Shown piece after piece: positions 35,714-43,876 of a DNA stretch of 64,000 nucleotides (positions are counted from its first letter, which is position 1; the number at the start of each line of letters is the position of its first letter). The position numbers and the translations under genes are program-made. The notes beneath the pieces are model-generated. The model had not been told where the DNA came from. It made no database searches and worked only from the letters and a program-made list of their open reading frames with translations. Origin of the DNA: Kribbella sp. VKM Ac-2568 (GTDB taxonomy: Bacteria; Actinomycetota; Actinomycetes; Propionibacteriales; Kribbellaceae); NCBI RefSeq assembly GCF_004345365.1, contig NZ_SLVF01000015.1, positions 124,001-188,000 of the forward strand. The letters run 5' to 3'.

Positions 35714-35764
35714 TTGACCTCGTCGCGGAGCCCCGCGCACAATACTGCAGAATCTAAATTTAGA
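35714..35764 (+). promoter_or_regulatory. Promoter and TCTAAATTTAGA operator of the GH13 gene
   Basis: TTGACC (35714-35719) and CACAAT (35738-35743) form a sigma-70-like promoter with an 18-bp spacer. The perfect 12-bp palindrome TCTAAATTTAGA (35753-35764) lies just after it, where a repressor would block transcription. The adjacent divergent ROK regulator is the likely ligand (inference). Confidence 0.55.
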
Positions 35765-35872
35765 ATCTATATAAATCAAGCGGCAACGTCGCCGGAACGA
35801 GCTGGAAACACCGCTGCCCCGCAGCCGTCCGAACACCCTCTTGGACCACTTTCAGAACCGAGTGAGGCACTC

Positions 35873-37534
35873 TTGACCAGCACCGACACCCAGGTGACCC
35901 GTGCAGGCGACTCGATCGACGCCGACTGGTGGCGCCAAGCCGTCGTCTACCAGATCTACCCCCGCAGCTTCGCCGACTCCAACGGTGACGGCGTGGGCGA
36001 TCTGCCGGGCATCATCAGCCGTGTTCCGTACCTGACCTCGCTGGGCATCGACGCCGTCTGGCTGAGCCCGTTCTACCCGTCCGCGCTGGCCGACGGCGGC
36101 TACGACGTGGACGACTACCGCGACGTGGACCCGCGGCTGGGCACCCTGGCCGACTTCGACGACCTGGTCGCCGCACTGCACGAGGCCGGGATCAAGCTGA
36201 TCGTCGACATCGTGCCGAACCACACCTCGAACCTGCACGAATGGTTCCAGGAGGCGCTCGCCGCGCCGAAGGGATCGCCGGCCCGCGACCGGTACGTGTT
36301 CCGCGACGGCACCGGCCCGGACGGCTCGGAGCCGCCCTCGGACTGGGATTCGGTCTTCGGTGGTTCCGCCTGGGCGCGGACCGAGGACGGCCAGTGGTAC
36401 CTGCACCTCTTCGCCGCCGAGCAGCCCGACCTCAACTGGGACAACTCCGAGGTCCGCGACGACTTCCTGACCACCCTGCGCTTCTGGTCCGACCGTGGCG
36501 TGGACGGGTTCCGGGTGGACGTGGCGCACGCCCTGATGAAGGATCTGAGCGACCCGCTGCCCTCCAAGACCACGCTGCCCCGGCAGTCGGAGTCGAACGG
36601 CGCGCACCCGCTCTGGGACCGCGACGACGTGCACGAGATCTACACCCAGTGGCGCAAGGTCCTGAACGAGTACGATCCGCCCCGGTCCGCCGTGGCCGAA
36701 GCCTTCGTGCCGGCTACCCGCAGGGCTCGTTACGCGAGCGCTGAGGGCCTCGGGCAGGCGTTCAACTTCGACCTGCTGCAGGCCGACTGGGACTTCGACA
36801 AGTTCCGCGCGGTGATCGAGGAGAACCTCGCGCTGGCCGAGCTGAACGGCTCCTCCTCGACCTGGGTGTTCTCCAACCACGACGTGGTCCGCCACGCGAC
36901 GCGGTACGGGCTGCCGAAGGATCCGGAGGGCGCCTGGCAGGACGGCAAGGCCTGGCTGCTGAGCAACGGCACCGAGCCGACGGTCGACGTGGCGCAAGGC
37001 CTCCGGCGTGCCCGCGCCGCGGTGCTGCTGATGCTGGCGCTGCCGGGCTCGGCGTACCTGTACCAAGGCGAGGAGCTCGGTCTGCAGGAGGTCGGCGAAC
37101 TGCCGGCGGCAAGTCTCCAGGACCCGGCGTACTTCCGGTCGAAGGGTGCCGAGAAGGGCCGGGACGGCTGCCGCGTGCCGCTGCCCTGGACGATCGGCGG
37201 GCTGTCCTTCGGCTTCGGCTCGGGCGGCTCACACCTGCTGCAGCCGACCTGGTTCGGCGGCTACTCGGTGCAGGCACAGGAGGGCGATCCGGCCTCGACG
37301 CTCAGCCTGTACCGCAAGGCCCTCGCCGTACGCCGCGGTCTGCAGACGAGCCAGTCGCTGGAGTGGGTGGACGGCGTCGAGTGGGCTCTCCACTTCACCC
37401 GGCCCGGCGGCTGGCAGTCGGTCACCAACTTCGGCGCCGCCCCGATCGAGCTCCCGGATGGCGCTGTCGTTTTGTCCAGCGGCCCCCTCGAAGGCGACAA
37501 GCTCCCGTCGGACACGACCGCCTGGCTGATCTGA
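35873..37534 (+). CDS. GH13 alpha-glucosidase / oligo-1,6-glucosidase
   Basis: A 553-residue alpha-amylase family enzyme hydrolysing alpha-glucosides in the cytoplasm. TTG 35873 is chosen (LTSTDTQVTRAGDSIDADWW) after GAGTGAGG. Catalytic regions: VDIVPNHTSN, the nucleophile Asp in DGFRVDVAHAL, the acid Glu in RSAVAEAFVP, and STWVFSNHDVVRHATRYG; WWRQAVVYQIYPRSFADSNG is the family N-terminus. Isomaltose, maltose or sucrose-type substrates are all possible. It is divergent from the ROK regulator and ends at a strong terminator. Confidence 0.92.
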   Translation: MTSTDTQVTRAGDSIDADWWRQAVVYQIYPRSFADSNGDGVGDLPGIISRVPYLTSLGIDAVWLSPFYPSALADGGYDVDDYRDVDPRLGTLADFDDLVAALHEAGIKLIVDIVPNHTSNLHEWFQEALAAPKGSPARDRYVFRDGTGPDGSEPPSDWDSVFGGSAWARTEDGQWYLHLFAAEQPDLNWDNSEVRDDFLTTLRFWSDRGVDGFRVDVAHALMKDLSDPLPSKTTLPRQSESNGAHPLWDRDDVHEIYTQWRKVLNEYDPPRSAVAEAFVPATRRARYASAEGLGQAFNFDLLQADWDFDKFRAVIEENLALAELNGSSSTWVFSNHDVVRHATRYGLPKDPEGAWQDGKAWLLSNGTEPTVDVAQGLRRARAAVLLMLALPGSAYLYQGEELGLQEVGELPAASLQDPAYFRSKGAEKGRDGCRVPLPWTIGGLSFGFGSGGSHLLQPTWFGGYSVQAQEGDPASTLSLYRKALAVRRGLQTSQSLEWVDGVEWALHFTRPGGWQSVTNFGAAPIELPDGAVVLSSGPLEGDKLPSDTTAWLI

Positions 37535-37545
37535 TCTCCAGTACT

Positions 37546-37584
37546 GCGAGACGCACCGCCGGCGCCGCTGGCGGTGCGTCTCGC
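37546..37584 (+). terminator. Terminator after the GH13 gene
   Basis: GCGAGACGCACCGCC (37546-37560) pairs perfectly with GGCGGTGCGTCTCGC (37570-37584), a 15-bp stem with a 9-base loop, 12 bp beyond the stop codon. Confidence 0.8.
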
Positions 37585-37699
37585 GCCTCTACTACCTGCC
37601 CCCCAGGTAGCTTCCATCCGCTCCCAGGTGCTTCCACCTGTTTGGCGGATGAAAGCAGTTGTTGTCTTTGGTTCTGTGGGTGTGCGGCAGGATGGGGCT

Positions 37700-38833
37700 G
37701 TGGAGCCGACTCTGGGTGATGTTGTTGGGGTGTTGGATCGGTTGTACGACCCCGCATGGGCGGAGAGTTGGGATGCTGTCGGGCTGGTGACTGGCGAGCT
37801 GGATGCGCCGGTGCAGAGGATCTTGTTCGCGGTGGATCCGATGCGGGTGGTTGTCGACGAGGCCATCGCGGGCGGTTTCGATCTGCTTGTCACGCATCAC
37901 CCGCTGTTGCTGCGCGGAGTGAACAGCGTCGCGGCGACCACGCCCAAGGGCAAGGTGATCCATGACTTGATCCGGGCCGGTACCGCGCTGCACGTGTGCC
38001 ACACCAACGCGGACAACGCGAACCCCGGTGTGAGCGACGCCCTCGCGGCCGCGCTCGGGCTGACGGGTACGACGCCGCTGAAGGCGATGCCGGCCGCGCC
38101 GATGGACAAGATCGTCGTCTACGTGCCGATCGATGAGACCCAGGCGATGATCGACGCCCTCGCCGACGCGGGTGCGGGGCGGATCGGCGACTACGACCGG
38201 GCCGCCTGGAGCAGCACCGGCGAAGGCACCTTCCGCCCGCTCGACGGCGCGAACCCCACGATCGGCCGACACGGCGAGATCGAGCGGGTGCCGGAGAGCC
38301 GGGTCGAGATGGTGATGCCCCGGAGCCGCCGTCGCGCCGTCGTCGCCGCACTCAAGGCGGCGCACTCCTACGAGGAGCCCGCATTCGACGTGTTCGAGAC
38401 GGCCTCGCTGCCGAGCGACCTCGGCGGCGGCCGGATCGGAGTACTGGCTGAGCCGGTGAAGCTCAGGGATTTCGCCGCCCTGGTGGAGAAGGCGCTGCCG
38501 CGGACGGAGCACGGAGTACGGGTGTCTGGCGACCTGGAGCGGACGGTCGAGCGGGTGGCGGTGGTCGGGGGAGCGGGGGACTCGGAGTTCGACCGGGTCC
38601 GCGCGGCCGGCGTCGACGCCTACGTGACGGCCGACCTGCGGCACCACCCCGCGACCGAGGCCCGCGCCTACGACAAGGGGCCGGCGCTGGTCGATGTCGC
38701 GCACTGGGCCAGCGAATGGCCGTGGCTGCGGGACGCGGAACGACTCCTGAAGGTGGGGTTGGCAGAGCAGGGCAGTACCGTGGACACTCACATCTCGACG
38801 CTCTGCACCGACGCCTGGACCCTGCGGCTCTGA
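37700..38833 (+). CDS. NIF3-like dinuclear metal-centre protein (YbgI type)
   Basis: A 377-residue NIF3/YbgI-family protein, forming toroidal hexamers with a two-metal site in homologues; some act as GTP cyclohydrolase-like or hydrolase enzymes, but the role is mostly unproven. Metal ligands are visible in FDLLVTHHPLLLRG, LHVCHTNADNANPG and, near the end, LVDVAHWASEWPWL. The long insertion (about 130-230) is the PII-like domain of the longer form. GTG 37700 starts the family sequence VEPTLGDVVGVLDRLYDP after AGGATGG. The following zinc-ribbon and RNase H genes commonly accompany it in actinobacteria. Confidence 0.9.
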   Translation: MEPTLGDVVGVLDRLYDPAWAESWDAVGLVTGELDAPVQRILFAVDPMRVVVDEAIAGGFDLLVTHHPLLLRGVNSVAATTPKGKVIHDLIRAGTALHVCHTNADNANPGVSDALAAALGLTGTTPLKAMPAAPMDKIVVYVPIDETQAMIDALADAGAGRIGDYDRAAWSSTGEGTFRPLDGANPTIGRHGEIERVPESRVEMVMPRSRRRAVVAALKAAHSYEEPAFDVFETASLPSDLGGGRIGVLAEPVKLRDFAALVEKALPRTEHGVRVSGDLERTVERVAVVGGAGDSEFDRVRAAGVDAYVTADLRHHPATEARAYDKGPALVDVAHWASEWPWLRDAERLLKVGLAEQGSTVDTHISTLCTDAWTLRL

Positions 38834-38877
38834 CGGCCCGGTCGACAGTGCAAAGCTGACAACTGAACGCGCTACTG

Positions 38878-39042
38878 AGTGGTGAGTCTCGCCTATGGCT
38901 TCAGCGCTGGCGGTGCCCGGGCGGGCACCTCGCGGCGTTGGAGAAGAAGCCACGATGGAAATGCATCGAGGCTCCTTCTCCGCCTTGCGATGCACCCACC
39001 CGGACACCGCCATCACCAAATCCATAGGCAAGACTCACCACT
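38878..39042. repeat. 165-bp near-palindromic element (MITE-like)
   Basis: The two halves are inverted copies of each other. The 21-bp ends match with one mismatch (AGTGGTGAGTCTCGCCTATG at 38878; its complement ends at 39042). The inner parts also pair with few mismatches: GCGGTGCCCGGGCGGG against CCCACCCGGACACCGC, and GGAGAAGAAGCCACGATG (about 38940-38957) against CATCGAGGCTCCTTCTCC. The centre lies near 38960. It fills almost all of the gap between the NIF3 and zinc-ribbon genes. It could be a small non-autonomous mobile element or a long structured RNA leader. Confidence 0.85.
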
Positions 39043-39053
39043 AGGAGCCGACT

Positions 39054-39797
39054 CTGAACGCCGAGCCCGCCGTCCAACGCCGGTTGCTGGACCTGCAGGA
39101 TCTCGACCTGCAGCTGGATCAGGTCGCCCACAAGCGCAAGTCGCTGCCCGAGCACGCGGCGCTCGCCGAGCTGGCGACGGAGAAGTCTGTCGTCGACCGG
39201 GAGCTCGTCACCGCGGACACCGAGGTGAGCGATCTGCAGCGTGAGCAGAAGAAGGCCGACAGCGACGTCGACCAGGTCCGGCAGCGCAAGGCGCGCAACC
39301 AGCAGCGGCTCGACTCCGGGCAGATCACCTCGCCGCGCGACCTGGAGAACCTGCAGCACGAGATCGGCTCGCTGGACCGGCGGATCTCCGACCTGGAGGA
39401 CGCTGAGCTCGAGGTGATGGAGCGGCTCGAGGCCGCCGAAGCCACGCAGGCCGACCTGCGGACCCGGGCCGACGCCTTCGCCGGCCGCCAGGCCGAGCTC
39501 GAGGGCACCCGGGACGCCGCGCTCAAGGAGCTCGACGAGCAGCGCGCGAGCCTCGGCGACCAGCGCGCCACCGTCGCCGCGGAGATCCCCGAGGACCTGA
39601 TCGCGATGTACCAGCGGCTCCGCGAGCGCAACGGCGGCATCGGCGCCGCGCCGCTGGTCGGCAAGCGCTGCATGGGGTGCCGGATGGAGCTCGCCCCGTC
39701 CGACCTGACCAGGTTCAAGGCCGCGGCCCCCGACGCCGTACTGCGGTGCGAGGAGTGCGGGCGGATCCTGGTCCGCACCGCGGAGAGCAGCGTATGA
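39054..39797 (+). CDS. Coiled-coil zinc-ribbon protein (CdsZ/C4-type family)
   Basis: A 247-residue protein: two long helices forming a coiled-coil hairpin (about 5-180, heavy in Glu, Leu and Arg) and a C-terminal zinc ribbon with CMGCRMELAP and CEECGRILVR. Homologues beside RNase H genes are common in actinobacteria; role unclear, perhaps a scaffold for nucleic-acid enzymes. The start is unusual: a stop (39042-39044) limits the frame, and the only start matching the family N-terminus NAEPAVQRRLLDLQDLDLQL is CTG 39054, six bases after AGGAG. TTG 39084 would be shorter. The next gene overlaps by ATGA. Confidence 0.85.
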   Translation: MNAEPAVQRRLLDLQDLDLQLDQVAHKRKSLPEHAALAELATEKSVVDRELVTADTEVSDLQREQKKADSDVDQVRQRKARNQQRLDSGQITSPRDLENLQHEIGSLDRRISDLEDAELEVMERLEAAEATQADLRTRADAFAGRQAELEGTRDAALKELDEQRASLGDQRATVAAEIPEDLIAMYQRLRERNGGIGAAPLVGKRCMGCRMELAPSDLTRFKAAAPDAVLRCEECGRILVRTAESSV

Positions 39798-40942
39798 GCC
39801 AGGGCCCGTCCCACGTCATCGTCGAGGCCGACGGTGGATCCCGCGGCAATCCGGGGCCGGCTTCGTACGGCGCGCTCGTGCGCGACCCGTCGACCGGTGA
39901 GGTGATCGTCCAGAAGGGCGTCACGATCGGCGTCGCGACGAACAACGTGGCGGAGTACAGCGGGTTGATCGCGGGACTCGAGCTGGCCCGGGAGTATGCG
40001 CCGGACGCCTCGATCGAGGTCCGGATGGACTCCAAGCTGGTGATCGAGCAGATGGCCGGGCGCTGGAAGATCAAGCACCCGGACATGAAGCCGCTCGCGA
40101 TCAAGGCGCAGAGCCTGGCGCCGTTCGGCACCGAGTGGACCTGGGTGCCGCGCGAGCAGAACTCGGCCGCCGACGCGCTGGCGAACATGGCGCTCGACGG
40201 GAAGCCGGTTCCGCTCCGCCCTAGCGAGGCCCCCGCTGCTCCGGGGGCCGGTGCCGGTGCCGCGGTCGCCAAGGGGCCGTCGGATCAGCAGAAGGCCATG
40301 CAGGGTTGGGGTGCTCAGACCGAGCCGCCGACCCAGCTGATCTTCCTGCGGCACGGCGAGACCCCGCACACCGTGGACAAGCGGTTCTCCGGATCGGGTG
40401 GCGACGACCCGGGGCTGAGCCCGACCGGCGAGGCGCAGGCGCAGGCGGCCGCGCGGTACCTGTCGACCATCGGCGGGATCGACGCGGTGGTGTCGTCGCC
40501 GATGCGGCGCACTCAGCAGACGGCCGCTGTGGTGGCGGAGTCGCTCGGCCTCGACGTGAAGCTGGAGAAGGGCTGGGTGGAGTGCTCGTTCGGCGACTGG
40601 GACGGACACACCTTCGCCGAGGTGCAGCAGAAGTGGCCGGACGCGCTGAACGAGTGGATGGCGTCGACCTCGGTCGCGCCGCCCGGCGGTGAGTCGTTCG
40701 ACACGTGCGCCCGGCGGGCTCGCTCGGCCCGCGACGGCCTGCTCGCGGCGTACCCGGGCAAGACGGTCTTGGTGGTCACCCACGTGACACCGATCAAGTT
40801 GATGGTGCGATCGGTGCTGCAGGCCCCGATGACGTCGCTGTTCCGGATGGAACTGCGGCCCGCGAGCATCACCGAGATCCACTGGTACGCCGACGGCCTC
40901 GCGTCGATGAAGTCCTTCAACCTCCAACCATCGCTACTCTGA
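39794..40942 (+). CDS. Bifunctional RNase H / histidine phosphatase
   Basis: A 382-residue fusion matching the mycobacterial Rv2228c type. Residues 1-140 are RNase HI-like (VEADGGSRGNPGPASYGAL, NVAEYSGLIAGLELA, DSKLVIEQMAGRW, NSAADALANMAL), able to degrade RNA in RNA-DNA hybrids. A flexible Ala/Gly linker follows, then a histidine phosphatase domain (about 180-382): LIFLRHGETPHTVDKRFSG with the phospho-His, and VVTHVTPIKLMVRSVL. In mycobacteria the second half acts on alpha-ribazole phosphate in cobalamin synthesis; that is family knowledge. Start ATG overlaps the upstream stop, implying translational coupling. Confidence 0.93.
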   Translation: MSQGPSHVIVEADGGSRGNPGPASYGALVRDPSTGEVIVQKGVTIGVATNNVAEYSGLIAGLELAREYAPDASIEVRMDSKLVIEQMAGRWKIKHPDMKPLAIKAQSLAPFGTEWTWVPREQNSAADALANMALDGKPVPLRPSEAPAAPGAGAGAAVAKGPSDQQKAMQGWGAQTEPPTQLIFLRHGETPHTVDKRFSGSGGDDPGLSPTGEAQAQAAARYLSTIGGIDAVVSSPMRRTQQTAAVVAESLGLDVKLEKGWVECSFGDWDGHTFAEVQQKWPDALNEWMASTSVAPPGGESFDTCARRARSARDGLLAAYPGKTVLVVTHVTPIKLMVRSVLQAPMTSLFRMELRPASITEIHWYADGLASMKSFNLQPSLL

Positions 40943-40992
40943 GGGCCTGACCCCGCACAACGAGGTGCGGGGCGGAGGGACGGAGTGGTCGC

Positions 40993-42429
40993 GTGCCGTT
41001 GCAAAGGGTGCATTTCGCCGAAGAGGTGCCGGAGGTGTTCCGCGCGTCGCTGCAGGCGATCCGGCGCGAGCTCGAGGTGCCGGCCGAGTTCCCGGCCGAG
41101 GTGGTCGAGGCCGCCCTGGCCGCGGCGGCGAACCCGCGGCTGCCGGAGCTCGACCGGACCGACCTGGAGTTCGTCACCATCGATCCGCCGGACTCGATGG
41201 ACCTCGACCAGGCGTTGTACATCGAGCGCGCCGGCGACGGCTACACCGTGTACTACGCGATCGCGGACGTCGCCGCCTTCGTCCAGCCGGGTGACCCGAT
41301 CGACGTCGAGGCCCGCAAGCGCGGCGAGACCCTCTACGCGCCGGACAAGCGCACGCCCCTGCACCCGCCGGAGTTGTCCGAAGGCGCCGCCTCGCTGCTG
41401 CCCGACGAGGTCCGGCCCGCGCTGCTCTGGACCATCGCGGTGGACGCCACGGGTGAAGGCACGGACGTCTCCTGCAAGCGTGCGCTGGTGAAGTCGCGCG
41501 CCAAGCTGAACTACGCCGGCGTGCAGCGGGACCTGGACGCCGGTACCGCGTCGGAGTCGTTGCAGTTGCTCCGCGAGGTCGGCAAGCTCCGCGAGCAGCG
41601 CGAACTCGAGCGCGGCGGCGTCAACCTGCCGATCCCGGACCAGGAGATCATCGCCGCGAACGGCGACTGGACGCTGGAGTTCCGCGCGCCGCTGCCGGTG
41701 GAGGGCTGGAACGCGCAGATCTCGCTGCTCACCGGGATGGGCGCCGCGCACCTGATGATGTACGGCGAGATCGGCATCCTCCGGACGCTGCCCGAGTCCC
41801 ACGACGACCTGCGCCGCAAGCTGGAGAACACCGCGAAGGCCCTCGGCATCGGCTGGTCTGTCGGCACGTCGTACGCGGCGTTCATCCACGGGCTCGACCC
41901 GAAGGTGCCCGCGCACGCGGCGATGCTCGCGGCCTGCACGGTGCTCTTCCGCGGCGCCGGCTACACCTCGTTCTCGGGTGGGGTGCCCGAGCAGCCGGAG
42001 CACGCCGCGATGAAGTCGGAGTACGCGCATGTCACCGCGCCGCTGCGGCGGCTGGTGGACCGCTGGACCGGCGAGATCTGCGTGGCGCTGTGCGCGGACG
42101 CCGAGGTACCGCAGTGGATCCGCGAGTCGCTCGACGAGATCCCCAAGATCATGGACGAGTGCGACCGCAAGGCGCACGCGTACGAACGGTCGATCGTCAG
42201 CATGGTCGAGGCCGGCCTGGTCGCGGACCACGTCGGCTCGAGCTTCGACGGCGTGATCACGGATGTCGACGAGCGCGACCCCACTCGCGGCATCGTCGCG
42301 CTGACCACGCTCGCGATCGAGGGCCGGGTGACAGGCTCGGCCGCGCTGCCGCTCGGTCAGCCGGTCAGGGTGAAGCTCGTCGAGGCCGACATCGCGAAGC
42401 GCACGATCGCCTTCGAACTAGTGAGCTAA
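40993..42429 (+). CDS. RNB-domain ribonuclease (RNase II/R type, short form)
   Basis: A 478-residue exoribonuclease that degrades RNA from the 3' end. The RNB catalytic core is visible: FVTIDPPDSMDLDQALYIER, with the four Asp residues that bind magnesium, then VYYAIADVAAFVQPGDPID and RRGE-type KRGETLYAPDKRTPLHP. The late domain has YAHVTAPLRRLVDRW, a family signature. The cold-shock and S1 domains of full RNase R are short or missing, as in other actinobacterial forms. It follows the RNase H gene by 50 bp on the same strand, so a four-gene nucleic-acid operon from 37.7 kb is plausible. Confidence 0.9.
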   Translation: MPLQRVHFAEEVPEVFRASLQAIRRELEVPAEFPAEVVEAALAAAANPRLPELDRTDLEFVTIDPPDSMDLDQALYIERAGDGYTVYYAIADVAAFVQPGDPIDVEARKRGETLYAPDKRTPLHPPELSEGAASLLPDEVRPALLWTIAVDATGEGTDVSCKRALVKSRAKLNYAGVQRDLDAGTASESLQLLREVGKLREQRELERGGVNLPIPDQEIIAANGDWTLEFRAPLPVEGWNAQISLLTGMGAAHLMMYGEIGILRTLPESHDDLRRKLENTAKALGIGWSVGTSYAAFIHGLDPKVPAHAAMLAACTVLFRGAGYTSFSGGVPEQPEHAAMKSEYAHVTAPLRRLVDRWTGEICVALCADAEVPQWIRESLDEIPKIMDECDRKAHAYERSIVSMVEAGLVADHVGSSFDGVITDVDERDPTRGIVALTTLAIEGRVTGSAALPLGQPVRVKLVEADIAKRTIAFELVS

Positions 42430-42987
42430 GTACTCGTTCACGGCTGCAGTCGTCCGCTTGACGTCGCCAGTCGCGAGCAAGTCGAGCAACGCACCCCGCA
42501 GTACAGCCAGTACTGCGGTACGCCGTGCTTGCTGCGTCTGGGCGGTTCCACTGCCGGTCTGGGCTGTCTTGAGGAGCTCCAGCCAGTCGTCGACGGTCGA
42601 GCGGGCGAAGTCCGTCCACGGGCCGTCAGGTGCCACCAGGGATCGCCCGTAGGCCTCGACCCAGAGCTTCATCAGTGGGCGGCGTTCCTCCGCGGCCAGC
42701 CACGTCCACAGTTCCCGGGCGATCACGTCGAGCCCGGGCGGTTCGTCGTACCGGTCGGTGATGCGCTCCAGCAGGTCCAGTTCGTCGCTGCGGGCGCGCG
42801 CCAGCAACGCCCGGATCAGCCCGTCCTTGCTGCCGAAGAGGAACAGCAGCACCCGCGGGCTCGACCCGATCGCGGCTGCGAGGGGACGCAGCGAGAGATC
42901 GGCCAGCCCGTGCGTCAGCGAGTACGCGTAGGCGAGCTCGAGCAACTCCGTCTCGCGCGCGGACGGGGCTGGTTTCGTGGTGGACAC
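42418..42987 (-). CDS. TetR-family transcriptional regulator
   Basis: A 189-residue TetR repressor: N-terminal helix-turn-helix (LLELAYAYSLTHGLADLSLR, PLAAAIGSSPRVLLFLFGSKDG) and a helical ligand-binding domain. Its 3' end overlaps the RNB gene by 12 bp (convergent). It is divergent from a GNAT gene, and an inverted repeat between the two starts (43002-43025) is a likely operator for both. The ligand is unknown. Confidence 0.88.
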   Translation of the reverse strand: MSTTKPAPSARETELLELAYAYSLTHGLADLSLRPLAAAIGSSPRVLLFLFGSKDGLIRALLARARSDELDLLERITDRYDEPPGLDVIARELWTWLAAEERRPLMKLWVEAYGRSLVAPDGPWTDFARSTVDDWLELLKTAQTGSGTAQTQQARRTAVLAVLRGALLDLLATGDVKRTTAAVNEYLAH

Positions 42988-43001
42988 CCGACTAGTATCT
43001 C

Positions 43002-43025
43002 CTACTGAAACAGTCGTGTCAGTAG
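43002..43025. promoter_or_regulatory. CTACTGA-N10-TCAGTAG operator between TetR and GNAT genes
   Basis: A perfect 7-bp inverted repeat with a 10-bp spacer, 15 bp upstream of the tetR start and 9 bp upstream of the GNAT start at 43034. The size and place are normal for a TetR dimer site. Confidence 0.6.
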
Positions 43026-43033
43026 ATCGGGTG

Positions 43034-43543
43034 ATGGCTGTGATGGATGTGACGGCAGTGGAGATCAGAAGGCTCGGCCGGCCGGGGGATCTCGGCTGGG
43101 TGGTCCAGGCGCACGGCGAGCTGTATGCCGCGGAGTACGGGTGGGGTGAGGCGTTCGAGTCGCTGGTGGCGCGGATCGTCGCCGACTACGCGAGCGACCA
43201 CGACCCGGAGTCGGAGGCGGCCTGGATCGCCGAGCAGGACGGCGAACGCGTCGGTTGCGTCTTCTGCGTCGGTGGTCCCGACGAGGGGACAGCCAAGCTC
43301 CGGTTGCTGCTGCTCCATCCGGACGGGCGTGGTCAGGGCCTGGGCGGGCGACTGGTCGACACCTGCCTGGAGTTCGCCCGCTCGGCCGGTTACAAGCGGA
43401 TGGTGCTCTGGACCAACGACCCGCTCGTCGCCGCCCGGCACATCTACCTGGCCCGCGGCTTCAAACTGACCGGCTCCGAGCCGCACGACCTGTTCGGCGA
43501 GGAAGTGCTCAGTCAGACCTACGAGGTAGACCTGACCAGGTAA
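43034..43543 (+). CDS. GNAT acetyltransferase
   Basis: A 169-residue GNAT enzyme (ATG 43034; ATG 43043 is an alternative). It shows the MarR/GNAT-fusion type acetyltransferase pattern: LGWVVQAHGELYAAEYGWGE, EAAWIAEQDGERVGCVFCVG, the acetyl-CoA loop LLHPDGRGQGLGGRLVDT and the tail VAARHIYLARGFKLTGSEPH. The DNA-binding MarR half of such fusions is absent; here a separate TetR gene is adjacent instead, perhaps serving as the regulator. The substrate is not deducible. Confidence 0.85.
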   Translation: MAVMDVTAVEIRRLGRPGDLGWVVQAHGELYAAEYGWGEAFESLVARIVADYASDHDPESEAAWIAEQDGERVGCVFCVGGPDEGTAKLRLLLLHPDGRGQGLGGRLVDTCLEFARSAGYKRMVLWTNDPLVAARHIYLARGFKLTGSEPHDLFGEEVLSQTYEVDLTR

Positions 43544-43562
43544 TGCAGAGCAGTAGAACCGG

Positions 43563-43809
43563 GCGTCACCGCCACGCGCTCTACGTGCCGTCTCACTGCA
43601 CATCACGTTGGGCCAGGACTACCTGCCCAACCGGGTAGGCACTGCCAGTGGTGTGACTCTGGGGTCTCGCGGTCAGCGTCGGCGGACTCACCGCACCGGC
43701 GCTGGCAGCCCTGGCCCAGGCGACCTCGCTGCAACTGGTCCTGGCTGTTCTGGCCGCGCTTCCTGACCTCGCTTGGCTGCTCACCCGTGCGCTGACAGAT
43801 CCGTCCTGA
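43563..43809 (+). pseudogene. C-terminal remnant of an MFS (fosmidomycin-resistance-like) transporter
   Basis: One frame reads TLGQDYLPNRVGTASGVTLG up to 43664, then a single extra T at 43665 shifts to LAVSVGGLTAPALAALAQAT and LVLAVLAALPDLAWLLTRAL, ending at TGA 43807-43809. The joined text is the last two membrane segments of an MFS exporter of the FSR type. The remaining 300 or more residues are gone. It lies in the otherwise gene-free gap 43544-43876. Confidence 0.75.
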
Positions 43810-43876
43810 GGGGATGTCGAGAAGGTCCGACCGGCTCCGACGTCACGGTGATCTGTTGCCGACCGAGGAGACGTCG

